The notes below the pieces were generated by a model, which searched no databases, was not told the origin of the DNA, and saw nothing but the letters and a program-made list of their open reading frames with translations. Both the position numbers and the translations under genes were made by a program. DNA of 64,000 nt from Candidatus Cloacimonas acidaminovorans str. Evry. GTDB taxonomy: Bacteria > Cloacimonadota > Cloacimonadia > Cloacimonadales > Cloacimonadaceae. Location: contig NC_020449.1 in the NCBI RefSeq assembly GCF_000146065.2, forward strand, positions 1,302,001 through 1,366,000, read 5' to 3'. Below are positions 17,188 through 26,306 of the stretch, piece after piece. How positions within the stretch are numbered: the stretch's first letter is position 1; every line of letters begins with the position of its first letter.

Positions 17188-17603
17188 AATTCTACTCCTT
17201 CGCGAGCAATAAAGCGTGTTTTAATCGGAAGTTTGTGCGCTGCTAAACGCAATGCTTCTTTAGCAACATTCACATCCACACCTTCAATTTCAAAAAGAAC
17301 CCTTCCCGGACGAACTACTGCTACCCAATATTCTGGAGCGCCTTTACCTTTTCCCATTCTCGTTTCGGCAGGTTTTTTGGTAATGGGCTTATCGGGAAAT
17401 ATTCTAATCCAGACCTTGCCTTCTCTTTTCATATGACGAGTAATGGCAATACGGCATGCTTCAATTTGGCGGCTAGTAATAAATGAGTCCTCAAGGGCTA
17501 TTAATCCATAATCACCAAAGGAGATGTTGCATCCGGTCCAGGATAGACCTTTCCTTCTTCCTTTCATCATTTTGCGATGTTTTACTTTTTTAGGTGCTAA
17601 CAT
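17184..17603 (-). CDS. rplP: 50S ribosomal protein uL16
   Basis: The 139-residue protein organises the A-site tRNA elbow region. It shows [20 protein letters not shown], the [20 protein letters not shown] block and the [20 protein letters not shown] motif. The conserved arginine hydroxylated in some bacteria falls in that region. It overlaps rpmC by 4 bases. Confidence 0.98.
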   Translation of the reverse strand: MLAPKKVKHRKMMKGRRKGLSWTGCNISFGDYGLIALEDSFITSRQIEACRIAITRHMKREGKVWIRIFPDKPITKKPAETRMGKGKGAPEYWVAVVRPGRVLFEIEGVDVNVAKEALRLAAHKLPIKTRFIAREGVEL

Positions 17604-17615
17604 TACATATCTCCT

Positions 17616-18263
17616 TTAATCAAGTATATCACCCTTATAAATCCAAACCTTAACACCGATAACACCATAAGTAGTATTTGCCTCCACATTGGCATAATCA
17701 ATATCGGCACGAAGAGTATGAAGCGGGGTTCTGCCTTGTTTATATCTTTCTGAGCGTGCTATTTCAGCTCCACCCAAGCGACCGGAAACTTGAACTTTAA
17801 CACCCTGAGCGTTTTCTTTCATAACATAACGAATAGCCATTTTCATAGCCCTGCGGAAAGAAATTCGCTCTTCCAGTTGGCGCGCAATTTCTTGTGCCAC
17901 CAAACGAGCATCCAACCACATTTTATCTATCGGTTCAATGTTGATAGACACACTGATCGGATTTTTTCGGTCTTTGTTAATAAAAACATTAAGTTCATTA
18001 CGCAGCTTATCAATATCTTCACCTTTCTTGCCTATCACTAAACCTGGACGGGCAGTGTAAATATCAATTATTATTGAACTTGTTTTACGCGAAATCTGCA
18101 CACGGGAAACCATCTTGTCACTCAAGCGTTTGCGAATATAATTCCGGATTTTAATATCTTCCTGAAGAAAATCCACATACGAGGTTCCTTGAGCAAACCA
18201 GATGGATTCTGTTTCTTTATTAACACCGAGACGGTAAAGAACGGGATGTATTTTTTGTCCCAA
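17616..18263 (-). CDS. rpsC: 30S ribosomal protein uS3
   Basis: The 215-residue head protein lines the mRNA entry channel. It starts MGQKIHPVLYRLGVNKETES. The KH domain (RPGLVIGKKGEDIDKLRNEL) is near residues 60-110, and the C-terminal domain has GRLGGAEIARSERYKQGRTP and the TYGVIGVKVWIYKGD end. It is at the short end of the family length. Confidence 0.98.
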   Translation of the reverse strand: MGQKIHPVLYRLGVNKETESIWFAQGTSYVDFLQEDIKIRNYIRKRLSDKMVSRVQISRKTSSIIIDIYTARPGLVIGKKGEDIDKLRNELNVFINKDRKNPISVSINIEPIDKMWLDARLVAQEIARQLEERISFRRAMKMAIRYVMKENAQGVKVQVSGRLGGAEIARSERYKQGRTPLHTLRADIDYANVEANTTYGVIGVKVWIYKGDILD

Positions 18264-18273
18264 GGTTTTCCTC

Positions 18274-18618
18274 CTATTCTTCTTCTATTGTTTGTATTTC
18301 CAGGGAGATATGACAGGTCGGTTTCCTAATCATATAAGCTCTTCCCATGGCTCGGGGCATATAACGTTTCATTTGCGGACCCTCATCAGCTGTGGCAGTT
18401 ATTACATACATCTTATCCAGATTAACTTTAGGATCCTGATGTTGAGCATTGGCTATGGCAGAAGCCAATAATTTATTTATCGTTCCTGCTACTCTACGGC
18501 GTGAAAAACGCAATATATTTTGTGCTTCTGTTACAGGTTTATAGCGAATTGTATCTAACACTAATCGTGCCTTTCTTGCTGAACCGCGAGCATAGCAAAG
18601 TTTTGCTTTCGCTTCCAT
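18274..18618 (-). CDS. rplV: 50S ribosomal protein uL22
   Basis: From ATG 18618 the product has 114 residues (MEAKAKLCYARGSARKARLV). An in-frame ATG 75 bases upstream is rejected: it lies inside rpsS, while GGGAGAG sits 5 bases before 18618. The macrolide-constricting beta-hairpin region (ADEGPQMKRYMPRAMGRAYM) is intact. The protein lines the peptide exit tunnel. Confidence 0.96.
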   Translation of the reverse strand: MEAKAKLCYARGSARKARLVLDTIRYKPVTEAQNILRFSRRRVAGTINKLLASAIANAQHQDPKVNLDKMYVITATADEGPQMKRYMPRAMGRAYMIRKPTCHISLEIQTIEEE

Positions 18619-18628
18619 TTCTCTCTCC

Positions 18629-18907
18629 CTATCTCGTAACTTTTTTCTTCTTTTCTTTATGGCCCCTGTAGGTACGGGTTGGAGAAAATTCACCCAATTT
18701 GTGACCTACCATATTTTCAGTAATATAAACAGGAACAAATTTATGTCCGTTATGAATACTGAAAGTATGACCAATAAATTGAGGAGTTATTGTAGAACGG
18801 CGAGACCAGGTCTTAATTACGCTTTTCTTACCTTCAGCATTTAGCACCTCTACTTTCTTCAGCAGATGAGCATCAACGAAGGGACCTTTTTTAATTGAAC
18901 GTGCCAT
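18629..18907 (-). CDS. rpsS: 30S ribosomal protein uS19
   Basis: The 92-residue head protein starts [40 protein letters not shown] and the [16 protein letters not shown] signature identify it clearly. It lies 16 bases after rplB and 10 before rplV. Confidence 0.98.
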   Translation of the reverse strand: MARSIKKGPFVDAHLLKKVEVLNAEGKKSVIKTWSRRSTITPQFIGHTFSIHNGHKFVPVYITENMVGHKLGEFSPTRTYRGHKEKKKKVTR

Positions 18908-18923
18908 TTTCTCTATCCTTATT

Positions 18924-19751
18924 CTATTTCTTAACTGCTTTCACGATATATTTATCGCTGTATTTATGGGTTTTCCGTGTTTTTCCACCCTTTGCAGGTT
19001 TACCCCAAGGGGAAACAGGATGACCACCTCCGGAGGTTTTTCCTTCACCTCCGCCCATAGGATGATCTACAGGATTCATTGCTACACCACGAACTGAAGG
19101 ACGAATTCCCATCCAGCGTTTACGTCCGGCTTTGCCAATTTGAATTAAAGAATGATCCGGATTGCTGACGCTTCCTATAGTAGCAAGACATTCCTTCCGA
19201 ATTAAATGCACATCATTGGAAGGCATTTTAATATGAACATAATCGCCATCTTTAGCTACAACCTGAGCAAAAGTTCCAGCGCTACGAGCTATCTGACCAC
19301 CTTTTCCTCTTTTCAATTCTACATTATGAACAACGCTTCCCAAGGGTATCTTTTCCAAAGGAATAGCGTTTCCCACTGCAATTTCAGCATCGGGACCGCT
19401 CATCACTTTAGCTCCAACTTCCAAACCATCGGGAGCAACAATATATCTTTTTTCGCCATCCACATAATGCAGTAAAGCAATACGGGCTGTCCGATTGGGA
19501 TCATATTCTATAGCAGCAACTTTTGCCGGAATCCCAATTTTATCTCGTTTAAAATCAATTATCCGATAGTGGCGTCTGTGACCTCCACCTCTATGACGAC
19601 AGGTTATTCTTCCGGAATTGTTTCTACCTCCGGTTCTATGTTTCGGTTTCAGTAATGACTTTTCGGGGGTCTTTTTAGTTATCTCCTCAAAAGTATGACC
19701 GGTGCGAAAACGGAGGGAGGAAGTTGTTGGTCTGTATTTTTTAATTCCCAT
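18924..19751 (-). CDS. rplB: 50S ribosomal protein uL2
   Basis: This 275-residue protein is needed for subunit joining and peptidyl transfer. It starts [40 protein letters not shown] and the [18 protein letters not shown] block carrying the essential histidine are present. Length is typical. Confidence 0.98.
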   Translation of the reverse strand: MGIKKYRPTTSSLRFRTGHTFEEITKKTPEKSLLKPKHRTGGRNNSGRITCRHRGGGHRRHYRIIDFKRDKIGIPAKVAAIEYDPNRTARIALLHYVDGEKRYIVAPDGLEVGAKVMSGPDAEIAVGNAIPLEKIPLGSVVHNVELKRGKGGQIARSAGTFAQVVAKDGDYVHIKMPSNDVHLIRKECLATIGSVSNPDHSLIQIGKAGRKRWMGIRPSVRGVAMNPVDHPMGGGEGKTSGGGHPVSPWGKPAKGGKTRKTHKYSDKYIVKAVKK

Positions 19752-19762
19752 TATTCACCTCA

Positions 19763-20050
19763 TTAAACTTCAAAATCGGCAATCTTATCACCTTCGCGCA
19801 GGGTTACTATTGCCTTTTTCCAGTCAGGCCTTTTGCCGTTATATTTACCTAAGCTTTTGGGTTTCCCTTTATAGCGAATAGTATTCACTGCCAGAACTTT
19901 AACAGCAAAAATGCGTTCAATAGCTTTTTTGATTTCTATTTTATTAGCATTACTGCTCACTTTAAAGCTGTAAGTATTTTCATTTTGAACCTGGTTACTG
20001 CTTTTTTCAGTGATTATAGGGCTAATTATGATATTGCGTGGGTGTATCAT
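19763..20050 (-). CDS. rplW: 50S ribosomal protein uL23
   Basis: The 95-residue exit-tunnel protein is the docking site for trigger factor and SRP. It has [20 protein letters not shown] and [20 protein letters not shown]. Its ATG overlaps the rplD stop by 4 bases. Confidence 0.96.
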   Translation of the reverse strand: MIHPRNIIISPIITEKSSNQVQNENTYSFKVSSNANKIEIKKAIERIFAVKVLAVNTIRYKGKPKSLGKYNGKRPDWKKAIVTLREGDKIADFEV

Positions 20051-20682
20051 TTGTTGAATACCTCCTCCACTTTTTTCAGAGCTTCATCAGTCATAATTAT
20101 ATAACTGCTTTTAAGCACTTCATAAGCATTCAAACTATCTGCTCTGTCCGTCATAACCTCAGGCAAATTAGCAAAACTTTTAACGGTTGGAATATGGTGA
20201 CCATCAGTTACAATCAGTTTATAACCTTTTTCCGGTATAATTTTGTTTAAAAGTTCCACAGCAAGTTTAGTATTCGGTTTTTCAAAACTTAGATTATCTA
20301 CAATCATTATTCTGCCTTCGCGAGCACGGTCTGTTAAAGCAACTTTCAAAGCGAGGCGTTTTTTGGTGCGGGGAATTTTACGATACCAATCTTTGGGATA
20401 AATAGCAAACGCTTTTCCCCCATGCACCCGAATAGGACTTCTACGAGTTCCCACTCTGGCATTACCTGTTCCTTTTTGCCGGAAAAGTTTACGCGTGCTT
20501 CCAGCAGTCATACTTCTATTTTTCTTTTGCACTGTGCCTTGACGCTGATTGGCAAGGAACATTGTAACTACTTCATTGAGTAAAATCTTAGGAGCATTAA
20601 CATCCACTTCAAAGATGCCTTCAGGAAGATCAACTTCTCCTATAAGTTCACCTTGCATATTATATCGTTTTGCTGTTAACAT
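20047..20682 (-). CDS. rplD: 50S ribosomal protein uL4
   Basis: The 211-residue protein has a tunnel-reaching loop ([20 protein letters not shown]) and the [20 protein letters not shown] core. In E. coli, L4 also represses its own S10 operon; whether it does so here cannot be seen. It lies 10 bases after rplC. Confidence 0.97.
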   Translation of the reverse strand: MLTAKRYNMQGELIGEVDLPEGIFEVDVNAPKILLNEVVTMFLANQRQGTVQKKNRSMTAGSTRKLFRQKGTGNARVGTRRSPIRVHGGKAFAIYPKDWYRKIPRTKKRLALKVALTDRAREGRIMIVDNLSFEKPNTKLAVELLNKIIPEKGYKLIVTDGHHIPTVKSFANLPEVMTDRADSLNAYEVLKSSYIIMTDEALKKVEEVFNK

Positions 20683-20692
20683 AAGTTACCAC

Positions 20693-21325
20693 CTATTGTT
20701 CCTTGTGAATTGTTACTAAGGAATTACGATGACCGGGAACAGCACCTTTAACCATTATTAAATTATTTTCAGGATCAACTTTTATAACCTTGAGATGATG
20801 CACAGTAACTTTCGTGTTACCATATTGTCCAGCCATTTTCATTCCTTTAAAAACACGCGAGGGCTGAGCACATTGACCTATGGAACCAGGTCCCCGAAAG
20901 GACTCATGACTGCCATGAGAACTGATAAAACCACCAAAATTATGCCTTTTCATCACTCCCGTAAAACCGCGTCCTTTGGAATTGGCAGAAACAGAAACCG
21001 TTTCATTTTCTCCAAAAATATCTGCTTTCAGTTCATCCCCAATTTGGACACTTTCAATATGTTGTCCGTAAGAAGGACGAAATTCACGCACATAACGGTA
21101 AAAAGGACTGTTGTATTTTTTAAAGTGACCCTGCAATGGCTTACTTACTTTCCGGGCAGGAATTTCTTCATAACCAATCTGGATTGCCTCATAGCCATTT
21201 TCAGCTTCGGTTCTTTTGCAGATAACTTTACAGGGACCAGCTTTAATAACGGTAACAGGAATTACTTTACCATCGCTGTCAAACACCTGTGTCATACCTA
21301 TTTTTTTACCAATTAATCCAATCAT
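20693..21325 (-). CDS. rplC: 50S ribosomal protein uL3
   Basis: This 210-residue assembly-initiator protein starts MIGLIGKKIGMTQVFDSDGK. The SKGRGFTGVMKRHNFGGFIS and HGSHESFRGPGSIGQCAQPS regions, which approach the peptidyl-transferase centre, are intact. GGAGC precedes the ATG 2 bases after rpsJ. Confidence 0.98.
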   Translation of the reverse strand: MIGLIGKKIGMTQVFDSDGKVIPVTVIKAGPCKVICKRTEAENGYEAIQIGYEEIPARKVSKPLQGHFKKYNSPFYRYVREFRPSYGQHIESVQIGDELKADIFGENETVSVSANSKGRGFTGVMKRHNFGGFISSHGSHESFRGPGSIGQCAQPSRVFKGMKMAGQYGNTKVTVHHLKVIKVDPENNLIMVKGAVPGHRNSLVTIHKEQ

Positions 21326-21327
21326 CC

Positions 21328-21654
21328 TTAGCTCCTTGTATTTGCTTTGATTTCCACATGGACACCTGCAGGCAAGCTAAGTTTCTTAAGTGCATTAGTG
21401 GTTTGCTGAGTAGGATTCACAATATCAATTAAACGCTTGTGAACCAGCATCTGAAACTGATCTTGACTCTTTTTATCGGCATGGGGACTACGCAAAATCG
21501 TATAAATAGTCCTATCTGTAGGTAACGGAATAGGACCGACAACTTTGGCTCCCGTATTGCGAGTGGATTTCACGATTTCAGCTACCGACTTATCCAGAAG
21601 ACGATGATCATAAGCTTTCAATTTTATTCGGATTCGGTTATCGTGTTTACTCAC
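21328..21654 (-). CDS. rpsJ: 30S ribosomal protein uS10 (GTG start)
   Basis: The 108-residue product reads (V)[18 protein letters not shown] and contains [20 protein letters not shown] and the THKRL-like [12 protein letters not shown] segment. GTG at 21654 is preferred over the in-frame TTG at 21666 because GGAGG sits five bases before GTG and homologues begin there. It opens the S10 operon; tuf, fusA, rpsG and rpsL, which often precede it, are not upstream here. Its GTG overlaps the stop of a 59-codon ORF (GTGA). Confidence 0.96.
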   Translation of the reverse strand: MSKHDNRIRIKLKAYDHRLLDKSVAEIVKSTRNTGAKVVGPIPLPTDRTIYTILRSPHADKKSQDQFQMLVHKRLIDIVNPTQQTTNALKKLSLPAGVHVEIKANTRS

Positions 21655-21830
21655 TGGAACCTCCAAAATTTATGCAAATTGGTTTCCCCTGGGTTAAAAC
21701 GAAACTTTTGTAGAGCTCCGCCATCTGTGCAGGAAATCAAACTGCGGTTTGTTTTAGTTAAGTGGTGGATTGGGTTAACTCTCCTTCCACAGCGATACTC
21801 TATGTGAGTACCACATTTAATGGATGACAT
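21651..21830 (-). CDS. Candidate 59-residue ORF at the head of the S10 operon
   Basis: ATG at 21830 is preceded by a perfect AGGAGG four bases away. It opens 59 codons ([20 protein letters not shown] at the start, NLHKFWRFQ at the end) that stop in TGA overlapping the rpsJ GTG by four bases. Such a layout normally means translational coupling. I recognise no family. It has three or four cysteines, many basic residues and uses AGG/AGA codons rarely seen in its neighbours. Against a real protein, its 3' part (about 21693-21715) matches a repeat fragment at 2366-2387 (GGCTCTACAAAAGTTT). It could be a leader peptide, a small basic protein or chance. Confidence 0.4.
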   Translation of the reverse strand: MSSIKCGTHIEYRCGRRVNPIHHLTKTNRSLISCTDGGALQKFRFNPGETNLHKFWRFQ

Positions 21831-21958
21831 TGTTCCTCCTAAAGAACTATAAGCCCCTGCAAAATATGGGACTTGTGCTTTACGCTCAAAGCGTAATGAA
21901 TAATTTAAGCCACCAAATTTTAGGACGGAGAAACTGTCAAATCTTTTTTTGCAAGATA

Positions 21959-22316
21959 ACGAGATGGATTTTTTTACAAAGAGAAAAAGAGATAAGGTGA
22001 GAAGAGTAATTTTTTACAAAAAGAAAAAGAGATAAAGAGAAAAAGTGAGAATTGTAATTTTTCACAAAGAGAAAAAGAGATAAAGTAAGAAGCTTAATTT
22101 TTCACAAAGAGAAAAAGAGAGAAAGAGTTAAAGTAAGAAGCTTAATTTTTCACAAAGAGAGAAAGAGATAAAGAGAAAAAGTGAGAAAGTGGGAAGAGTA
22201 ATTTTTTACAAAGAGAGAAAGAGATAAAGAGAAAAAGTGAGAAAGTGGGAAGAGTAATTTTTTACAAAGAGAAAAAGAGAGAAAGAGGGAAAAAGAAAAA
22301 AAGGAAAAAATAATAA
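21959..22316 (+). repeat. Imperfect AG-rich tandem repeat
   Basis: Six or seven units of roughly 42-62 bp, each beginning TAATTTTT(C/T)ACAAAGAG and continuing as GAAAAAGAGATAAAG blocks of variable number. The last full units (about 22138-22200 and 22200-22260) are nearly identical. There are no unique spacers, so it is not a CRISPR. On this strand it is almost free of C, and every frame would encode only Lys/Glu/Arg-rich or stop-interrupted peptides. Confidence 0.75.
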
Positions 22317-22335
22317 TTACTTCCCAAGAACTCAG

Positions 22336-22367
22336 AACTACGAACTACGAACTACGAACTACGAACT
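22336..22367 (+). repeat. 7-bp microsatellite (AACTACG) x 4.5
   Basis: Four perfect AACTACG units followed by AACT. The unit number could change by slippage. Confidence 0.8.
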
Positions 22368-22388
22368 TAAAAATAAATCTGCGTTTTT

Positions 22389-22443
22389 ATCTGCGAAATC
22401 TGCGGGAAACAATATCTGCGGGAAACACCATCTGCGGGAAATA
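22389..22443 (+). repeat. 16-bp tandem repeat (ATCTGCGGGAAACA)
   Basis: ATCTGCGGGAAACA-type units start at 22398, 22414 and 22430, with a truncated unit before them. They end about 60 bases before the methyltransferase start. Confidence 0.65.
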
Positions 22444-22506
22444 ACCTTGCCGGATATTCTTTTTCGCTTAGTTTATAAAAAGGGAAAACGAAATTAGGAA
22501 TTAAAT

Positions 22507-23217
22507 ATGGATTACATTCAGCATTATCATAATGATGCCCTGGAATTTGATTATTGGGGTAAGGACTTAATAACTCCTGCAGAAATAAGAAGAAATCAAT
22601 TTATTCAACATCTGTGTCCAATTAAAAAGGGGCAAAAGGTCTTGGATATTGGCAGTGGTAGAGGTTGGTTTTCTTTGCATTGTGCAAATATGGAAGCAGA
22701 AGTAACTGCTATTGACCTTAGCGAAGAAAATCTAAACAGGATTAAAAATATTGATCCCCGCATAAAAACCATTTATGGTGATGCTTGTTCAATAAATCTA
22801 CCAGGAAAATCATTTGATCTAATCGTTGCCCTGGAAGTGCTTGAACACCTTGTTGATCCAGCTTTAGCAATAGACAACTGGAAAAAGATGTTAAAGACAG
22901 GTGGAATTCTTTTTGTAACAGTTCCCTACAAAGAAGTTATCCGCTATTCTCTTTGCATTCATTGTAATCGCAAAACACCGATGAATGCGCATTTGCATAG
23001 TTGGGATGCACCTAAATTGGCATCTATTCTGGAGAATAATGGATTCTATATCTTAAGAGCAACTTTGTTTGCTCACAAATTGCTTTCTGCTTTAGGTCTG
23101 GATAAAAAACTGCAAAAAGTTCCTTTTAGGGTATGGAATTTTCTGGATAAACTTTGTGGAATTGGCAACGATAAATATAGCTATTTAGCTGTAAAAGCGA
23201 TCAGACAGAATCGTTGA
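22507..23217 (+). CDS. Class I SAM-dependent methyltransferase
   Basis: The 236-residue product has the Rossmann-fold SAM-binding motif I VLDIGSGRGWFSLHCANM (about residues 45-62), an acidic ribose-binding motif (AIDLSEENL) and motif VALEVLEHLVDP near residue 102, matching the Methyltransf_11/UbiG-like group. HCNRKT and the HLHSWDAPKLASIL region probably contact the substrate. Substrate is unknown; O- or C-methylation of small molecules or lipids is common in this group. AGGAAT precedes the ATG. It stands alone, downstream of tandem repeats, with a possible terminator hairpin at 23428. Confidence 0.85.
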   Translation: MDYIQHYHNDALEFDYWGKDLITPAEIRRNQFIQHLCPIKKGQKVLDIGSGRGWFSLHCANMEAEVTAIDLSEENLNRIKNIDPRIKTIYGDACSINLPGKSFDLIVALEVLEHLVDPALAIDNWKKMLKTGGILFVTVPYKEVIRYSLCIHCNRKTPMNAHLHSWDAPKLASILENNGFYILRATLFAHKLLSALGLDKKLQKVPFRVWNFLDKLCGIGNDKYSYLAVKAIRQNR

Positions 23218-23614
23218 TGCCTTCAACCACAAAATCCGGAAGGTTGATGTCCGCTTTAATAAATTATAAGATCGTTGAACATAAAAAGGAATAATGCATA
23301 CTGAATTCATTCTATAAAAAATCCGGATAAGCGCTATAAACATTATAGTAAAACATTATTAGTTCAGCAGGAACGGCAGGTACTAACAACGGGTTTCAAC
23401 CCGGTGAAAAGAAACCAGAGTAAAAATAAGTTCCTTTGGAACTTTTTCATCTTGCTCCATTGGTCCAATAGTTATTTTGGGATAACACATAATTTATATA
23501 TTTAGCGAACTACTCTTTATCAAACTACAAAGGGAAGTAGCTTTGAATTATTTTAACATTGCTTTCATATACCAATTATTCAAAGGTCTTATCTATGAAA
23601 TCTGTGAGAGTTCA
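23218..23614. other. Intergenic region between convergent genes
   Basis: No gene. It contains a GGGTTTCAACCC small palindrome near 23390-23402 and the hairpin at 23428-23447. Confidence 0.65.
23428..23447 (+). terminator. Possible rho-independent terminator
   Basis: AAGTTCC-TTT-GGAACTT followed by TTT. It lies 210 bases after the methyltransferase gene. The T-tract is short, so it may instead be a repeat hairpin. Confidence 0.4.
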
Positions 23615-24046
23615 TTAATATAGGCGTTGGTTACCGTAGATATACCAAACACCATTTTCTCTTTTGAAATAGGAAATATCTCCAGAGTCCTCCGGTTCAT
23701 TTAAAGTAAGGGTTTCCGAATGGGAAGTAAATTTATTTTTACTATGTACAACAGCATAGTCGTCATCCAAATCAATATAGAGAACTTCTATTTCCAGCAG
23801 GGAGTATTGAGCCATTCTATCCAGCCATAGAGCATTAAAATTATAACTTGTCATTCCCTTATGCCGATATTCAGTATGTAGATGTTCCATTATTCCGCTC
23901 ATATTTTTCAAGTTGAATTCCATACTTATATCATAGAGAATATCCCGAATTTCACGCTGGGCAATTGTATCGCTGTCATTACTTTCGCAGCTTCCTAAAG
24001 CCAGCATCAATAAAATAGCGAAGATTAGATATAAGTATCTTTTCAT
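23615..24046 (-). CDS. Predicted lipoprotein with an NTF2-like domain
   Basis: From ATG 24046 (AGGA seven bases upstream) the 143-residue product begins MKRYLYLIFAILLMLALGSC. This is a lipoprotein signal with lipobox LALGSC and lipidated Cys20. The mature part (EIRDILYDISMEFNLKNMSG at the start; WYIYGNQRLY at the end) has the helix-then-sheet pattern and terminal NGVWYIYG strand of small NTF2/SnoaL-like domains, which is a tentative fold call. It starts 24 bases downstream of the methyltransferase at 24070, so the two are probably cotranscribed. Function unknown. Confidence 0.65.
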   Translation of the reverse strand: MKRYLYLIFAILLMLALGSCESNDSDTIAQREIRDILYDISMEFNLKNMSGIMEHLHTEYRHKGMTSYNFNALWLDRMAQYSLLEIEVLYIDLDDDYAVVHSKNKFTSHSETLTLNEPEDSGDISYFKRENGVWYIYGNQRLY

Positions 24047-24069
24047 TCTTTTCCTAACCAATTATTTTA

Positions 24070-25440
24070 TTATCTCATATTTATATTATAATCGTTATGT
24101 TTAAGAACGGCAAGACATTCTATATGCCAGGTATTGGGAAACATATCAAAGGGTTGTAAAAAAACAACTTTATATTTCTCTCCGGCAATTAGTGTATTTA
24201 AATCTCGGGCAAGAGTCATAGGAGCGCAGCTTAAGTAAATAATTTGTTTAACTTCCGCTTGTATAATTGCTTCCAAAGCGTTTTGTTGAACTCCGCTGCG
24301 GGGAGGGTCCATAATAATTGTATCGGGCTTTTCCTTTATTAAAACAGCAGACAGGTTATCTTCCACTTTGCCTATGACAAAAGAAACATTTTTTAGCCCG
24401 TTCAGAACTGCATTTTCTTTTGCATCTTCAATTGCCTGAGGAAATTCTTCCAGCAGAATAACGCGTTTAACCTTATCTGCTAAAGAAAGTCCTATAGCTC
24501 CAATTCCGCAATAAGCATCCAGAATAACATTGTTACTATTAACAAAATCCTGTAGGAAGGAAATAATCATTTCCATTGTTCCGGTATTTATTTGCCAGAA
24601 ACTGCGGTAGTTAATCCTGAATTTCAAGCCGCATAAATTATCGTATAAATTCTCGCTTCCGTAGAGTAGCTTGGTTTCTTTACCTAAAATAACATTTTCT
24701 TTTTGGCGATTGATATTCTGGATAATACCTTTTATTTGGGGAAATTCGGTAGTCAGCTTTTTCACCAGAAGATTGGTAAAAGGGAGTTTTCCGCTTAAAG
24801 TAACAAGGATCACCAAAATTTGTCTGCCATCAGAATTACAGCGAAAACCGATATGTCTTAATTGACCTTTGTGTTCAATTTCGTTATAGGGCTCAACCTT
24901 CGCTTTAAGGCAAAATTCCATCAGGGAATTAGCCAGCTGATCAAAAATCGGGGGATGATTTTCACAAGTATTATGTTCTACTATTTGATGGGAAAAACGG
25001 GCAAACATTCCATAAGTGATTTTACCCGTTTGATAATTTTTCCCCACCGGCATAAAGACCTTATTCCGATAATGTTTTATTTGGGGAGAAGGAGCAGGAA
25101 AGTAAATTACATCCTTATCTATAAAAGGACTGAAGAGTTCCAGAAGCAACTGATTTTTTTGTTTCAGCTGTTCAGAATATTTTAACATCAGCCAATCACA
25201 ACCACCGCAGGGAATTTCTGCAGCAAAGGATGGGCATTGGACTTCAACCCGGGAATCCGAATAACTTATATATTTTGTCACTTTCCCGTAAGCATAATCC
25301 TTCTTTTCTATGGTAATATCAATATCTACAACATCGCCAACAGCAGTATAGGGTACAAAAATTGCCTTTCCTTCTGCATAAGCAATGCCAAAACCGCCCA
25401 TTGCCATTTTTTTAATTTCTAAATTCGGTATGTGTTTCAA
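24070..25440 (-). CDS. 23S rRNA (uracil-C5)-methyltransferase, RlmD/RlmCD/TrmA family
   Basis: It methylates C5 of a uridine in rRNA (or tRNA) using SAM. The 456-residue product has an N-terminal TRAM domain (AMGGFGIAYAEGKAIFVPYT), four iron-sulphur cysteines (about C69, the CGGC pair near 78-81, and CENHP near 161), the SAM-binding DAYCGIGAIGLSLA, the MDPPRSG motif and the catalytic SCAPMTLARDL cysteine. The start is TTG at 25440, overlapping the htpX stop (TTGA), with AGGA eight bases upstream. The exact target uridine (U1939, U747 or U54 of tRNA) cannot be told from sequence alone. Confidence 0.9.
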   Translation of the reverse strand: MKHIPNLEIKKMAMGGFGIAYAEGKAIFVPYTAVGDVVDIDITIEKKDYAYGKVTKYISYSDSRVEVQCPSFAAEIPCGGCDWLMLKYSEQLKQKNQLLLELFSPFIDKDVIYFPAPSPQIKHYRNKVFMPVGKNYQTGKITYGMFARFSHQIVEHNTCENHPPIFDQLANSLMEFCLKAKVEPYNEIEHKGQLRHIGFRCNSDGRQILVILVTLSGKLPFTNLLVKKLTTEFPQIKGIIQNINRQKENVILGKETKLLYGSENLYDNLCGLKFRINYRSFWQINTGTMEMIISFLQDFVNSNNVILDAYCGIGAIGLSLADKVKRVILLEEFPQAIEDAKENAVLNGLKNVSFVIGKVEDNLSAVLIKEKPDTIIMDPPRSGVQQNALEAIIQAEVKQIIYLSCAPMTLARDLNTLIAGEKYKVVFLQPFDMFPNTWHIECLAVLKHNDYNINMR

Positions 25441-26306
25441 AGCATTTCCTGAAGATGTTGAATGCGCACTTCAATAGGAGGGTGCGTAGCAAAAAGGGAA
25501 ATCCTTTTCTGATTATTGATTTTTGCCAGGGCATAAGAATCACTTCGTTTTTCCGGAACATAAGCATTGGCTATTTTTTTCAATGCTTCAATCATAGGAC
25601 CTGCACCTACCAACTTTGCCGAACCCGCATCAGCTTTAAATTCACGCCAACGCGAATATGCCGCAATAGGAATATTGGCAAGAAACATTAAAATGTTTTG
25701 CAGAACCATAATCACTAGCATATATCCAAAATAACCTAATCCGCCACCGCGATCATCACGCAATGCATTATCAATTAAGACCGTTAAAATCCTGGCAAAA
25801 AACATCACAAAGGTATTCACAACTCCCATCAGCAAAGTCATTGTAACCATATCTCCATTGGTGATATGAGTCATTTCATGTCCCGCTACAGCGGCTAATT
25901 CCTCTTCCGAAAGGCGATCTATTAAAGCCGAGGAAAAAGCAATCAAAGCATTGTTTTGGGAAGCTCCAGTGGCAAAAGCATTGGCATCCCTGCTATTATA
26001 AATACCAACTTCCGGCATTATAATATTTCTTTCTGCTGCCATACTTTCTATTGCAGAAAGCAAATAAGCAATTTTGGGATGCTCAATTCCCGGTTTTATA
26101 ATTTGAATTTTATAGCTTGCTTTTGCCATTGGCTTGCTTAAATACAGCGAAATTAACGAACCCCCCATTCCAAAAATAGCACATATAATCAGCAAACCCC
26201 ATAGGTCTTCCATTTTCAAACCCAGAAGACCTACTACAATTCCTAACACCAACATTACCAGAATGTTGGTGAGCAGGAAGATTCCCATTCGTTTCAGAAA
26301 ATTCAT
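25437..26306 (-). CDS. htpX: Zinc metalloprotease HtpX
   Basis: This membrane-bound M48B peptidase degrades damaged inner-membrane proteins. The 289-residue product has two N-terminal membrane helices, the zinc-binding HEMTH at residues 143-147, further hydrophobic segments near 155-215 and the third ligand in the EFKADAGSAKLVG region. Length matches E. coli HtpX. AAAGGAG precedes the ATG. It is first in a small operon with the RNA methyltransferase and the lipoprotein. Confidence 0.95.
   Translation of the reverse strand: MNFLKRMGIFLLTNILVMLVLGIVVGLLGLKMEDLWGLLIICAIFGMGGSLISLYLSKPMAKASYKIQIIKPGIEHPKIAYLLSAIESMAAERNIIMPEVGIYNSRDANAFATGASQNNALIAFSSALIDRLSEEELAAVAGHEMTHITNGDMVTMTLLMGVVNTFVMFFARILTVLIDNALRDDRGGGLGYFGYMLVIMVLQNILMFLANIPIAAYSRWREFKADAGSAKLVGAGPMIEALKKIANAYVPEKRSDSYALAKINNQKRISLFATHPPIEVRIQHLQEML

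Larger units (their letters stand above)
21831..22506. other. Divergent intergenic region with AG-rich tandem repeats
   Basis: It separates the minus-strand S10 operon from the plus-strand methyltransferase. A TTGACA box for the S10 operon is at about 21941-21946 (minus strand). From 21959 onward the sequence is repeats (annotated separately). No gene is supported. Confidence 0.7.

Noticed and set aside
21959-22316. Possible CRISPR array
   Set aside because: Units are AG-rich and abut each other with no unique spacers, unit length varies, and there are no cas genes nearby.
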